Source: Gemmatimonadota bacterium (lineage in GTDB: Bacteria; Gemmatimonadota; Gemmatimonadetes; Longimicrobiales; Gaopeijiaceae). From it: DNA of 64,000 nucleotides. Of this stretch, positions 23,270-30,906 are shown piece after piece. The stretch covers positions 186,001-250,000 of the forward strand of contig JACZXQ010000001.1 of the NCBI GenBank assembly GCA_022571515.1. The letters run 5' to 3'. Both the position numbers and the translations under genes were made by a program. Positions within the stretch are counted from its first letter, which is position 1; each line of letters opens with the position of its first letter. The notes beneath the pieces are model-generated. The model had not been told where the DNA came from. It saw nothing but the letters and a program-made list of their open reading frames with translations, and did not search any database.

Positions 23270-23491
23270 ATGGTCATCATAACCGTCATGGAACTCGGCA
23301 TGCGTGTGCGGGAGCGCCGTAAAGAGCTAGGCATGTCCCAAACCATGCTGGCTGAGCGCGTCCGCACCACCCGGCAGTGGATCAGCTACCTCGAGCGCGG
23401 CAAGCGGACCACAGAGGTAGGGATGGTCCTCGACACACTCCGAGCCCTCGGCCTTTTTGTGGACGTTCGCACTCGCGATCCGAAGTCCTGA
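23270..23491 (+). CDS. hipB: HipB-like XRE antitoxin
   Basis: This is a 73-residue protein with one helix-turn-helix domain: R-V-R-E-R-R-K-E-L-G-M-S-Q, then L-A-E-R-V-R-T-T-R-Q-W-I-S-Y-L-E-R-G-K-R. These match the XRE/Cro pattern with the recognition helix at T-R-Q-W-I-S. The stop overlaps the hipA start (TGATG), the usual antitoxin-first arrangement. It would bind HipA and repress the operon through the palindromes just upstream. Confidence 0.88.
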   Translation: MVIITVMELGMRVRERRKELGMSQTMLAERVRTTRQWISYLERGKRTTEVGMVLDTLRALGLFVDVRTRDPKS

Positions 23492-24762
23492 TGTCTCACT
23501 TGTGTATCCTCCTGGGGGGCCGAGTCGTCGCGACAGCGACGCAGGATGCGAACGGCGGCCTTTCTCTGACCTATGAGGATGATTGGCGCGAATCGGATGA
23601 TGGGTACCCGATCTCACTCTCGATGCCCCTCGCCCGCCGGGCACATGGTGACCAGGTCCTTCGGCCGTTCCTCGAGGGGCTCTTGCCGGACAATGCCCAG
23701 ATACTCGAGAAGTGGGCCCGCCGCTTTTCCGTAAGTGCACGTAACCCCTTCGCTCTGCTCAGGCACGTTGGGGAGGATTGCGCCGGCGCCATCCAACTGG
23801 TCGCCCCCGAATCCATCGAAGAGGTTCTCGCGCGAGACTGGAGAGTCGAGTGGCTGTCGGAGGATGAAATCGCCGCGCGCCTAGCTCGGCTCAGAGAGGA
23901 TAGTTCGGCGTGGCGGAACCCCGAGGATCTTGGAGCTTTCAGTCTTCCCGGAGCGCAAGCCAAAACGGCTCTGTATTTGGCTGAGGGCCGTTGGGGCATG
24001 CCGAGCGGGGCGACGCCGACGACGCATATCTTGAAGCCACCCCTTCCGGAGTTCGACGGGTTCGTCGAGAACGAGCACCTCACTCTGGAACTGGCCCGGG
24101 CATGTGGCCTCCCTGCCGCCCGCTCGCAGGTGGTAGCCTTCGGGGATGAACTTGCGATCGTGGTCGAGAGGTTCGATCGAGTAGTCCTCGAAGGCGAAGT
24201 CCGGCGAATCCACCAGGAGGATTTCTGCCAAGCGCTGGGCGTCCCGCCGATCTACAAGTACGAGGCGGAGGGGGGACCCACAGCCGCCGACCTGATTCGG
24301 GTCCTACGCGAGCGGGCGAGCGATACGCAGAGAGACATCTCCCGCATTGTAGACGCAATGATCTTCAACTGGCTGGCCGGGGGCACGGACGGACACGCGA
24401 AGAACTACTCGGTCACGATAGCCGCCCAAGGATTGGTTGAGTTGGCGCCGCTCTACGACTTGGCCACAGCCGCCCCGTACGCCTTGGAGGTTCCGTGGCC
24501 ACAGATGAAGCTCGCGATGAGGCTGGGCGGTGAATACAGGATGAAGTATGTGCGTCCGCGGCACCTGGATCGGCTCGGAGACCTTGCGGGTCTTCCTGAC
24601 GGAGCACTCCCGGTACGTGCGCAGGAACTCGGTGAGTTGATGCTCGACCGGATTCCGGAAGGCCGGGACGACGGAATCCGAGGGGGCCTCGACGAGGCAT
24701 CCGTGACTCGCTGGTCGAGTTCATTGGGCGAGCACGTCCTGCGCTGCTTGGGCCTATTGTGA
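23491..24762 (+). CDS. hipA: HipA-like serine/threonine kinase toxin
   Basis: This is a 423-residue protein overlapping hipB by TGATG. The N-terminal HipA_N domain has E-G-L-L-P-D-N. The ATP-binding core has F-S-L-P-G-A-Q-A-K-T-A-L, and the catalytic and metal site is W-L-A-G-G-T-D-G-H-A-K-N-Y-S with the later P-L-Y-D-L-A-T-A. In the known family HipA phosphorylates GltX or related targets and induces dormancy. All catalytic landmarks look intact, so this pair may be functional. A hairpin terminator follows at 24770-24791. Confidence 0.9.
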   Translation: MSHLCILLGGRVVATATQDANGGLSLTYEDDWRESDDGYPISLSMPLARRAHGDQVLRPFLEGLLPDNAQILEKWARRFSVSARNPFALLRHVGEDCAGAIQLVAPESIEEVLARDWRVEWLSEDEIAARLARLREDSSAWRNPEDLGAFSLPGAQAKTALYLAEGRWGMPSGATPTTHILKPPLPEFDGFVENEHLTLELARACGLPAARSQVVAFGDELAIVVERFDRVVLEGEVRRIHQEDFCQALGVPPIYKYEAEGGPTAADLIRVLRERASDTQRDISRIVDAMIFNWLAGGTDGHAKNYSVTIAAQGLVELAPLYDLATAAPYALEVPWPQMKLAMRLGGEYRMKYVRPRHLDRLGDLAGLPDGALPVRAQELGELMLDRIPEGRDDGIRGGLDEASVTRWSSSLGEHVLRCLGLL

Positions 24763-24769
24763 TTCGGGC

Positions 24770-24791
24770 GCCGACGACACGTTACGTCGGC
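24770..24791. terminator. Bidirectional hairpin between hipA and NmrA-like gene
   Basis: GCCGACG (24770-24776) pairs with CGTCGGC (24785-24791) around an 8-nt loop, and outer GGCGCC repeats could extend it. It sits in the 39-nt gap between convergent genes. A T-tract is lacking on both strands. Confidence 0.45.
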
Positions 24792-24801
24792 CCAGGCGCC
24801 G

Positions 24802-25752
24802 CTAATGCCGCGGTATGCGCTCGCCGTTGGCGGCAAGCCAATCGGAAAAGCTCATCAACCCCGGGTTGAGGCGACGTGACACGTCGAGGCTGCGCGCACC
24901 GCAGAAGTAGTCCGCGAAGTCGTGGTTGAACTGGAACATGTTGCCCAGGTCCTCCGCTCCCGGGAAGTCGAACGACCGGTATTCGTCGAAGGGCACGGGA
25001 TAGTGGCTCACCGACTCGCCCATCACGTCCGATAGCGCGGCGGCCATCTGCGATCCGGTGAGGTGCTCCCCCGCGATTCCCACCGTGGCGCCGACGTGCT
25101 GCGTTCCTTCGCTGAAGATCCCGTGGGCGCAGCGCCCGATGTCCTGGGCAGCAATGCCCGGCAGCTTGCGATCGCCCATCGGGAGCGCGAACGCGAGCGA
25201 GCCGTCCTCCCCCCGCTGGGGCTCCATGCCGAAGTAGATCAGGTTGTCCCAGTAATACGATGTGAGGAGATACGTAGTGGGCACGCCCGCCTCGGCGAAG
25301 ACCGCGTTCGCCTCGCCCTTGGCGTCGAAGTGGGGAACGTTGAAACGCTCCATGAGCACCGGCATGCGGTCATCGTCCAACGGCAGCCAGTTGCGCGTGT
25401 CCTCCAACGTGGACCAGATGACGTGCTGGAGTCCGGCCGCCTTCGTCGCGGCTGCAAGGGACCCGGCCTGAGCGATCTCCTTGTCGGGCGAGAAATGCTC
25501 CCAGAAGTTCGTGACACAGTACGCTCCGTACGCGCCCTCGAAGGCCTGACGAAGGCTCGCCTCGTCGTCCAGATCCGCCTGAACGACCTCGGCCCCGAGG
25601 TCAACCAGTGCCCGAGCCTTGTCGGAGTCGGGGTTGCGTGTGATCGCCCGCGCGGCGAAGCCGCCCTCCGAGTCTTCGAGGATCGCTCTCACGAGCCCGC
25701 CACCTTGTGCTCCGGTGGCTCCTATAACGGCGATGATCTGCTTGTCGGACAT
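24802..25752 (-). CDS. NmrA-like NAD(P)-binding protein
   Basis: This is a 316-residue protein. The start at 25752 was chosen because an SD (GAGGTGAGG) precedes it and the Rossmann fold begins at once: I-A-V-I-G-A-T-G-A-Q-G-G-G (GXXGXXG). Further NmrA-type features are R-N-P-D-S-D-K-A-R-A-L, then G-A-E-V-V-Q-A-D-L-D-D, and an extended C-terminal substrate domain. There is no catalytic YxxxK, so it is an atypical short-chain dehydrogenase, perhaps a redox sensor or a quinone or aldehyde reductase-like enzyme. It is convergent with hipA and divergent from the cupredoxin gene. Confidence 0.85.
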   Translation of the reverse strand: MSDKQIIAVIGATGAQGGGLVRAILEDSEGGFAARAITRNPDSDKARALVDLGAEVVQADLDDEASLRQAFEGAYGAYCVTNFWEHFSPDKEIAQAGSLAAATKAAGLQHVIWSTLEDTRNWLPLDDDRMPVLMERFNVPHFDAKGEANAVFAEAGVPTTYLLTSYYWDNLIYFGMEPQRGEDGSLAFALPMGDRKLPGIAAQDIGRCAHGIFSEGTQHVGATVGIAGEHLTGSQMAAALSDVMGESVSHYPVPFDEYRSFDFPGAEDLGNMFQFNHDFADYFCGARSLDVSRRLNPGLMSFSDWLAANGERIPRH

Positions 25753-25857
25753 GGGCCTCACCTCTTGTCGATGCCAGAGTCGACGATCAGAGAAAGAAGG
25801 CGGGAGGGACAACTTCGCGAAGGGTGGGCGGGCGCGCCAGGGCCATCACGGAACCGC

Positions 25858-25890
25858 TATACGTATCTATTGCTTCTATTAATACGTATA
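25858..25890. promoter_or_regulatory. AT-rich inverted repeat in divergent intergenic region
   Basis: TATACGTA (25858-25865) and TACGTATA (25883-25890) are perfect inverted copies around a 17-nt AT-rich spacer, in an otherwise very GC-rich sequence. They lie between the divergent NmrA-like and cupredoxin genes, about 100 nt from each start. This is a plausible operator or promoter overlap. Confidence 0.5.
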
Positions 25891-25988
25891 CAGGTCGGTC
25901 GAGTTCAACAGACTGGCAGCAGGGAAATATCGTGCTATCATCCTGCACTGGCTAAGCATCGCGCATTGACCTTATCAGGGAGGCACCA

Positions 25989-26360
25989 ATGACGCGCCCT
26001 CGTTCCAAGATCGTCACGGCCCCGCTCTGGGTGACCGTGCTCATGGCAGTTGCGTGCTCCGGCGGGGACGGCACGCCGTCGCAACCGTCCCCAGGAGACC
26101 CACCCCCAGGAGGCAATGCGGTAACCGTAGGCGACAACTTCTACAATCCAAGTGCCAAGAGCGTCGGGACCGGCAGTACCGTCACGTGGACGTGGAGTGG
26201 AAACAACCCGCATTCTGTCACGTTTGACGCCGGTGGACCCAATTCGGCGGAAATGACCACCGGCACCTTTGCGCGGACCTTCGCGACTGCGGGCACGTTC
26301 AGCTACTTCTGCACGGTGCATGGCGCGGGTGTCATGTCTGGGACGGTGACCGTTCAGTAG
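25989..26360 (+). CDS. Plastocyanin-like type-1 copper lipoprotein
   Basis: This is a 123-residue lipoprotein. A signal peptide with lipobox A-V-A-C (C23) is followed by a Pro/Gly-rich linker and a single cupredoxin domain. Copper ligands by position are the His in N-N-P-H-S-V, then Cys, His and Met in Y-F-C-T-V-H-G-A-G-V-M. An SD (CAGGGAGG) lies upstream. It could carry electrons in the periplasm; which partner it serves is not shown. Confidence 0.88.
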   Translation: MTRPRSKIVTAPLWVTVLMAVACSGGDGTPSQPSPGDPPPGGNAVTVGDNFYNPSAKSVGTGSTVTWTWSGNNPHSVTFDAGGPNSAEMTTGTFARTFATAGTFSYFCTVHGAGVMSGTVTVQ

Positions 26361-26558
26361 CGGATAGGACGGAATGCGGGGATGGCGGTGGGAGCTCATG
26401 AGCGCCGGAGAGGGCGATTCGGGCGCTGGGCCCGAGGTCACCCCCCACCAGCTCAAGTTGTTGAAAACACTCAACATCGAGCCCCCGAAGCTCGTCCACC
26501 ACGCAGGCTGAGGCCCCCGAACCGGGTCCCTCTCGCCTACGTACACGCCTCTTCTCCC

Positions 26559-26786
26559 ATCCTCCTGGCGAGGGAACGCCTCGGAGATCAGATGGGTGAG
26601 GTAGTTCACATCGAGAGCGCCGAGACCATCGCCGACGGCATCGCAGTGAAGCGGGTCGGCGACCTCACGTTTCCTCTGATCGAGGAATACGTGGATGACA
26701 TCGTCGTCGAAGAGGAGGAGGAGGAGGAGGAGGAGATCGTGGCGGCTCTGGAGGGGCTTGGGCACTCGGTGCGGGAGTACGTCTAG
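26559..26786 (+). pseudogene. Internally deleted relic of threonine ammonia-lyase gene
   Basis: The segment is made of three pieces of the gene at 21940-23160, nearly identical at base level. They are a short 5' piece (A-R-E-R-L-G-D-Q), a middle piece (M-G-E-V-V-H-I, T-I-A-D-G-I-A-V-K-R, Y-V-D-D-I-V-V), and the 3' end (I-V-A-A-L-E-G-L-G-H-S-V-R-E-Y-V). The second junction falls at a GAGGAGATCG sequence present at both ends of the missing stretch in the intact gene, and the GAG repeats there have expanded to a poly-Glu run. The PLP lysine and most of the enzyme are gone. An open frame reaches upstream to 26382 but has no likeness to anything. Confidence 0.85.
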
Positions 26787-26819
26787 CGGCTTACTGCACC
26801 TCGGCTCACGCAGGGGATA

Positions 26820-28013
26820 TCAGCCGCCGGGCCGGAAGAATCCGTAGTGCTCGGTCATGAAAGCCTCGATGACCCGAGCGAAGCGCTGCGAAAAAAGAGC
26901 CCGGTTGCCCTCCGTGTCACGCATGCCAGGGAAGTGGAGCTCGAACTGGACTCCGCTGACCGTGCCCCTATCACGTGATCCATAGCGTGCGATGTTGAAG
27001 CCGCCACTGAAGTACGGTGCTCCGGCTGGCGTCGGGTCGGCCGGGCTGGGTACCGCCGGGACTCCCTCGTCCGTGAGCAGCGCCCCGAGGCTGGTCGAAC
27101 CTCTGAGCAGCTCGGAGAAGGACCCTCCCGTGCTCTGTACAAGCGCCTTGAGCGAACTCGTGGCGGCGAAGTTCCCGGCGTCCAGCACCCCGTTACTGAC
27201 GTCGAGGTCGGTGCCGCTGGTCAGATAGCCCAGCTCGAGCCGGTTGACCTCGTGTCCGTGCCCGTGAAGATCGACGTACAGGCCCGAGCCCAACTCGTTC
27301 TCTACCCAAGCCCGCGCGGTCTCGATGAAGCCGTGGAACTCGTCCCACGCGTTCTCGGCAAATGGGCTGCCCTGCGCCGCCTCGACGATCTCGCGGTTGG
27401 GGTCGAGCTTGATGCGGGCCAGCCGCGAGATGATGACGTGCGGGGCGGCTTCGGTCCGGGCGATGAACGCGTCGCGGATCTGCTCGGCCATTCGTTCGGT
27501 GTTCCTGTCCGTCAGCGTCACACCGAACGTCCGGTCGGGGATCTCAGCGGGTGTGAGTGCACCTCCGTGTGGAGCCGAGAGGATGAAGGGAAGGGTGCCG
27601 GGGAGGTACTCGACATAACCCTTCCGTCCAAGAAAGGACGTACCGTCCGCGGAGGGGTCGACTTCGACCGGGATCCATACCTCGATCAAGGCGGTCGCAC
27701 TGCTCCCGGACCATCTCGCTGTGATGTGCGCGATCCCTCCCGCCTGAGCCCTGACCAGGCCTCGGTCGGCGACCGTGGCCACCCCCGGCGCGGCGCTCGA
27801 CCAATCAACCTCGCCCGGGTCAACGAAGTTGCCGGCTTCGGTGGAGACCGTGAGCGTAGTGAAGGAGCCGATGCCTACCATCAGAGTAGAACTCGGACCA
27901 ACGACGAGCACGACAGCGCCCTGTCCCGTTCCCGAGTCTCCGCACCCGGCTACCAATAGGGCGAGCAGAAGGATGCCCACCGTGTCCCTCCATGTGCTCG
28001 AGTGCTCCGACAT
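26820..28013 (-). CDS. Lipoprotein with Ig-like domain and N-formylglutamate amidohydrolase-like domain
   Basis: This is a 397-residue protein. The signal peptide has lipobox L-V-A-G-C (C24). A BIG2-like beta domain (about 35-115) has the pattern W-S-S-A-A-P-G-V-A-T-V. The catalytic part resembles FGase (PF05013): L-S-A-P-H-G-G, then I-P-D-R-T-F-G-V, then I-S-R-L-x-R-I-K-L-D-P-N-R-E-I, and D-L-H-G-H-G-H with clustered His and Glu suited to zinc binding. It would sit on the outer or inner membrane facing the periplasm or outside. The true substrate is unknown, since classical FGase is cytoplasmic. A paralogue of the same architecture is at 38904-40061. Confidence 0.82.
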   Translation of the reverse strand: MSEHSSTWRDTVGILLLALLVAGCGDSGTGQGAVVLVVGPSSTLMVGIGSFTTLTVSTEAGNFVDPGEVDWSSAAPGVATVADRGLVRAQAGGIAHITARWSGSSATALIEVWIPVEVDPSADGTSFLGRKGYVEYLPGTLPFILSAPHGGALTPAEIPDRTFGVTLTDRNTERMAEQIRDAFIARTEAAPHVIISRLARIKLDPNREIVEAAQGSPFAENAWDEFHGFIETARAWVENELGSGLYVDLHGHGHEVNRLELGYLTSGTDLDVSNGVLDAGNFAATSSLKALVQSTGGSFSELLRGSTSLGALLTDEGVPAVPSPADPTPAGAPYFSGGFNIARYGSRDRGTVSGVQFELHFPGMRDTEGNRALFSQRFARVIEAFMTEHYGFFRPGG

Positions 28014-28208
28014 CTCCTCTCCTTCGGTTCCTACGATCAGATCCTACCTCGGAGTCTACTCCATACAACTCCGAGCATCCCAGGCCCCCGCTGCCCCCCC
28101 CCCGACCCTCCACAAGAAGTCCTTGGATTCCGTCCCCGCCGGTGCAACCTTGCCCCTCCCGACCGAGGTCCACCGCACCTGTTTTCTCCAGACGAAAAGG
28201 ACCGACCC

Positions 28209-28520
28209 ATGGGCGAACCCATCATCAAGATGGATTCCGACGACAAAGCGTCCATCATCAGCTACAACGTCCCCGAGCCCATTTCGTACTCCGGCCGGAA
28301 CATCATCGAGTTGGAGTTCGACGAATCGATCTTCACGGACGCGGCGAAGGCCATCCCGGAGAATCGCCGGACGGAGCTGAGTTACGAGGATCTCGAGTCT
28401 GCCGTCGACGCCGCGACCGAGACCGGCGTGGTGGACGACACGGTCTTCCCCAACGCTTCCCGTCGGATCGCGAAGCGGCCCGGTGTCCGCAGGTCCGGCA
28501 TCCGACGCTCACGGGGATAG
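28209..28520 (+). CDS. Unrecognised 103-residue protein, cassette gene 1
   Basis: The ATG at 28209 follows a possible SD (AAAAGGA). The sequence has a polar N-terminus (M-G-E-P-I-I-K-M-D-S-D-D), an acidic helical middle (E-N-R-R-T-E-L-S-Y-E-D-L-E), and a very basic end (R-R-I-A-K-R-P-G...R-R-S-R-G). No signal peptide, TM segment or known motif is seen. It is separated by 9 nt from the next gene, and the three genes 28209-30433 appear to be one operon. I do not recognise the family. Confidence 0.6.
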   Translation: MGEPIIKMDSDDKASIISYNVPEPISYSGRNIIELEFDESIFTDAAKAIPENRRTELSYEDLESAVDAATETGVVDDTVFPNASRRIAKRPGVRRSGIRRSRG

Positions 28521-28529
28521 GAGAACCTC

Positions 28530-29390
28530 ATGCCTACGGAAGCCATGTTCGATAGCACGAACCCCGTCGGGTCCGTCGGCAAGGACGTGATCCTGGCGCA
28601 GTACAAGCTGGGCAAGCGCCTCAACGTCTACACCACCATGTCCGGCAGGCAGAACTAAAACTTCCTGCCGGAGCCGGTGCTGAAGCCCACCTTCCTCATC
28701 GTCGAGGAATACCGCCTGTCCAACTTCCTGGGGCAGTACGGTGCCGGCCGCACGGTGAAGACCTTCTCCTTGCTCCCTGGCGAGAGCACCACCATCAGCG
28801 TCACGAGCTACAAGCGCTCGTCCTCCACCTCCGAGAGCTCCTCCAGCATTCTGGACTCCTACACCGAGGAGAAGGCTGACGAGTTCGAGTCCTCGGTGCA
28901 GGCCGAGCAGGGCAGCACGGAGAGCGAGTCGAAGAACTTCGAATGCCACGCCGAGGCAGAGGCCAAGGCGAGTTGGGGTTGGGGCTCCGCCAAGGTGAGT
29001 GGGGGGGTGAGCGGGGGCAGCACCGCCGCCGGCGAGCAGTTCGCCAAGAACACCTCCTCGGCCACACAGAAGCAGGCCGCCTCCTCGTCGGCCAAGCGTG
29101 ACGTGGAGGTGAACTCCAACTTCCAAACCACCTCGGAGGAGGGCGTGGAGACCGCCACCACCCGCGAGATCCAGAACATCAACGTGGGCCGGACCCTCAA
29201 CTTCACCTTCCGGCAGATGAACCAGGAGTTCATCACCCTCCTGCACCTCGTGGACGTCCGGGTGGCCTTCTTCAACGGCTACGCCGAGTCCAAGGAGGAG
29301 GTCCCCTTGTCTCAGATCGACGTGTTGATGGAGAAGTACGTCGTGGAGGATCAGCGGGCCAAGGTGAAGGAGACGATCCTGGGACGGTGA
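28530..29390 (+). pseudogene. Unrecognised Ser/Glu-rich protein gene interrupted by in-frame TAA, cassette gene 2
   Basis: A good SD (GGAG) and ATG at 28530 start a frame that meets TAA at 28656-28658 and then continues in the same frame to 29390. The sequence flows through the stop (R-Q-N-[stop]-N-F-L-P-E-P), and a TAC codon would restore a 286-residue protein. The body is rich in Ser, Glu and Thr, with long low-complexity helical or coiled-coil stretches (about 28820-29110) and no signal or TM. A GTG at 28677 could restart translation after the stop. It overlaps gene 3 by ATGA-like coupling (29387-29390). Nonsense mutation, readthrough and base error are all possible. I recognise no family. 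Confidence 0.6.
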
Positions 29391-30433
29391 GCAAGTACAC
29401 GGATCCAGCCACGGGCTCCGAGTTCGACGTTCCCGGGATCATCCTCTCCGCTGACAAATGCGTGATGCGCACCGACAGCCTCATCGTGGAGGCGCTGCTC
29501 GGGCAGGCCGAAGGGCTGGACGCCTACTCCCGAGGACTTCAGGACGAGCGGGTAAGGGCGCAGAGGCTCACCAACCGGCGCATCGCTCTGGACATCAAGT
29601 TGGAGGAGATGCGACAGAAGATCGTGGAGGACCGGGACCGGGATGCGGCCGAGATCTACGCGACGCTCTACCACTCACCGGAACCCCAGGAGGATGACGG
29701 GGAGGACGAGGCACTTACCAGAAGCGAGTACATCTACCGCCTCCTCTGCTCTCGAAATGGCGACAGCATCTTTGGGGACCGGGTGCTGGCTAGCGATCGC
29801 TACGAACTGTACGGCGCTCGGAAGGAAACCAGGAACGAGCCGGGGGACAGGTCGACTCGGACCGTTTGGGCAGCGTACCTCCGACGGTTGAACGAACCGC
29901 CCAACGAGGCGACTGACAGATACGAGGTCGATGATTTTCTGGGGAAGGACTTCCACATCATCGAGATCACGGCGGACAAGGTCACGGTGATCAACGAGCG
30001 ATGCGGCTTTGAGGAGGTCATCCCCCTGAACACCTCCAGTCTCGCCGAGATCGGTATGGTGGTGGAGGAGACCGAGGACTCGGATGACCCCTACGGGAAC
30101 CGCTTCAAGGCCAAGGAGGACTGGCTCGAGGACGCTCTAGAAGATGCCCACGGTGAGGTGATCTTCAAGGGGACAAGCACCGCCGGCAAGCTATTCAGGG
30201 TATACCAGGACGGCACCGTCGCACTGTACAAGGCTGCGGATTCGGGCAGCGGCGTCGCGTTGAAATACCGTTGGGATGCCGCAGAGGAGGGGTTCCGGGG
30301 TCATATTGCGCCAGAGCCCGGCCAGCCGTGGACCACTTCCGTAAGTTTCAAGGCGCTGTCCATTTCGGAAGTCGAAGGAAACCTGAAGATCACCTTGCCC
30401 GATTGGGTCCGGGCCAAGCTCCTGGCGCCGTGA
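29387..30433 (+). CDS. Unrecognised 348-residue protein, cassette gene 3
   Basis: The GTG start at 29387 overlaps the preceding stop. The N-terminal region contains a long helix (A-L-L-G-Q-A-E-G-L-D through M-R-Q-K-I-V-E-D-R-D-R-D) that may be a coiled coil. The middle and C-terminal parts are acidic and mixed alpha/beta (D-F-L-G-K-D-F-H-I-I-E-I-T, L-F-R-V-Y-Q-D-G-T-V-A-L-Y-K). There is no export signal or TM. The composition is typical of this genome, so nothing indicates recent transfer. The function is unknown and probably acts with the two genes upstream. Confidence 0.7.
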   Translation: MSKYTDPATGSEFDVPGIILSADKCVMRTDSLIVEALLGQAEGLDAYSRGLQDERVRAQRLTNRRIALDIKLEEMRQKIVEDRDRDAAEIYATLYHSPEPQEDDGEDEALTRSEYIYRLLCSRNGDSIFGDRVLASDRYELYGARKETRNEPGDRSTRTVWAAYLRRLNEPPNEATDRYEVDDFLGKDFHIIEITADKVTVINERCGFEEVIPLNTSSLAEIGMVVEETEDSDDPYGNRFKAKEDWLEDALEDAHGEVIFKGTSTAGKLFRVYQDGTVALYKAADSGSGVALKYRWDAAEEGFRGHIAPEPGQPWTTSVSFKALSISEVEGNLKITLPDWVRAKLLAP

Positions 30434-30502
30434 CGACTCCACCCCCCCGGGATCCCTCACGGAGATTGCCCGGAGTTCTCACCGCGCCCACGGCTTCGTG
30501 CG

Positions 30503-30776
30503 GTGCCTCCGCTTCCCGAACCCGTCAACAGTTCCCAAGCCGACGAGTTGCTCCGCCTGCACGACCGCTTGGACACTCACGTGCAGCAGCCGCGTTGGAG
30601 ACTCGGGCTGCTCCTCTGCTATAGTCGTGTTCGGGCGCTCCGTCTACAGCGCGCTCGCGCTGTTGCCCGCTATCGTCTATGCGATCATGGCCTTCGACGA
30701 CCGGGAGCAAATGCGGCGACTGACCGAGGAGACCAAGGCTCTGGAGGATGGGCGGCGTCCCAACCGCCACGTCTGA
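30503..30776 (+). pseudogene. Small single-TM protein gene with a probable frameshift
   Basis: From GTG 30503 the frame reads P-P-L-P-E-P-V-N-S-S-Q-A-D-E-L-L-R-L-H-D-R, a plausible soluble head. At about 30620 the sense passes to the next frame, I-V-V-F-G-R-S-V-Y-S-A, then a hydrophobic helix L-A-L-L-P-A-I-V-Y-A-I and an acidic/basic tail ending at 30776. Dropping one base (T30620) joins them into a 90-residue single-TM protein. The rest of 30434-30906 shows no other coding signal. Confidence 0.45.
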
Positions 30777-30906
30777 CCCCGTCCCCCCATTGCCCATCCC
30801 CCGCGCCCCAACTAACTACACCCTGCAAGTAACCTCCGACGTTTCCGCGGGAACGTTCGCACACTACGCGACATCCCCCGCTGAACTCCTGGCAAGGACG
30901 ACACCG

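Noticed and set aside
28530-29390. Alternative genetic code or selenocysteine-like recoding at TAA 28656
   Set aside because: TAA is used as an ordinary stop code in bacteria, no recoding element is evident and other genes end normally; a point lesion or error is simpler.
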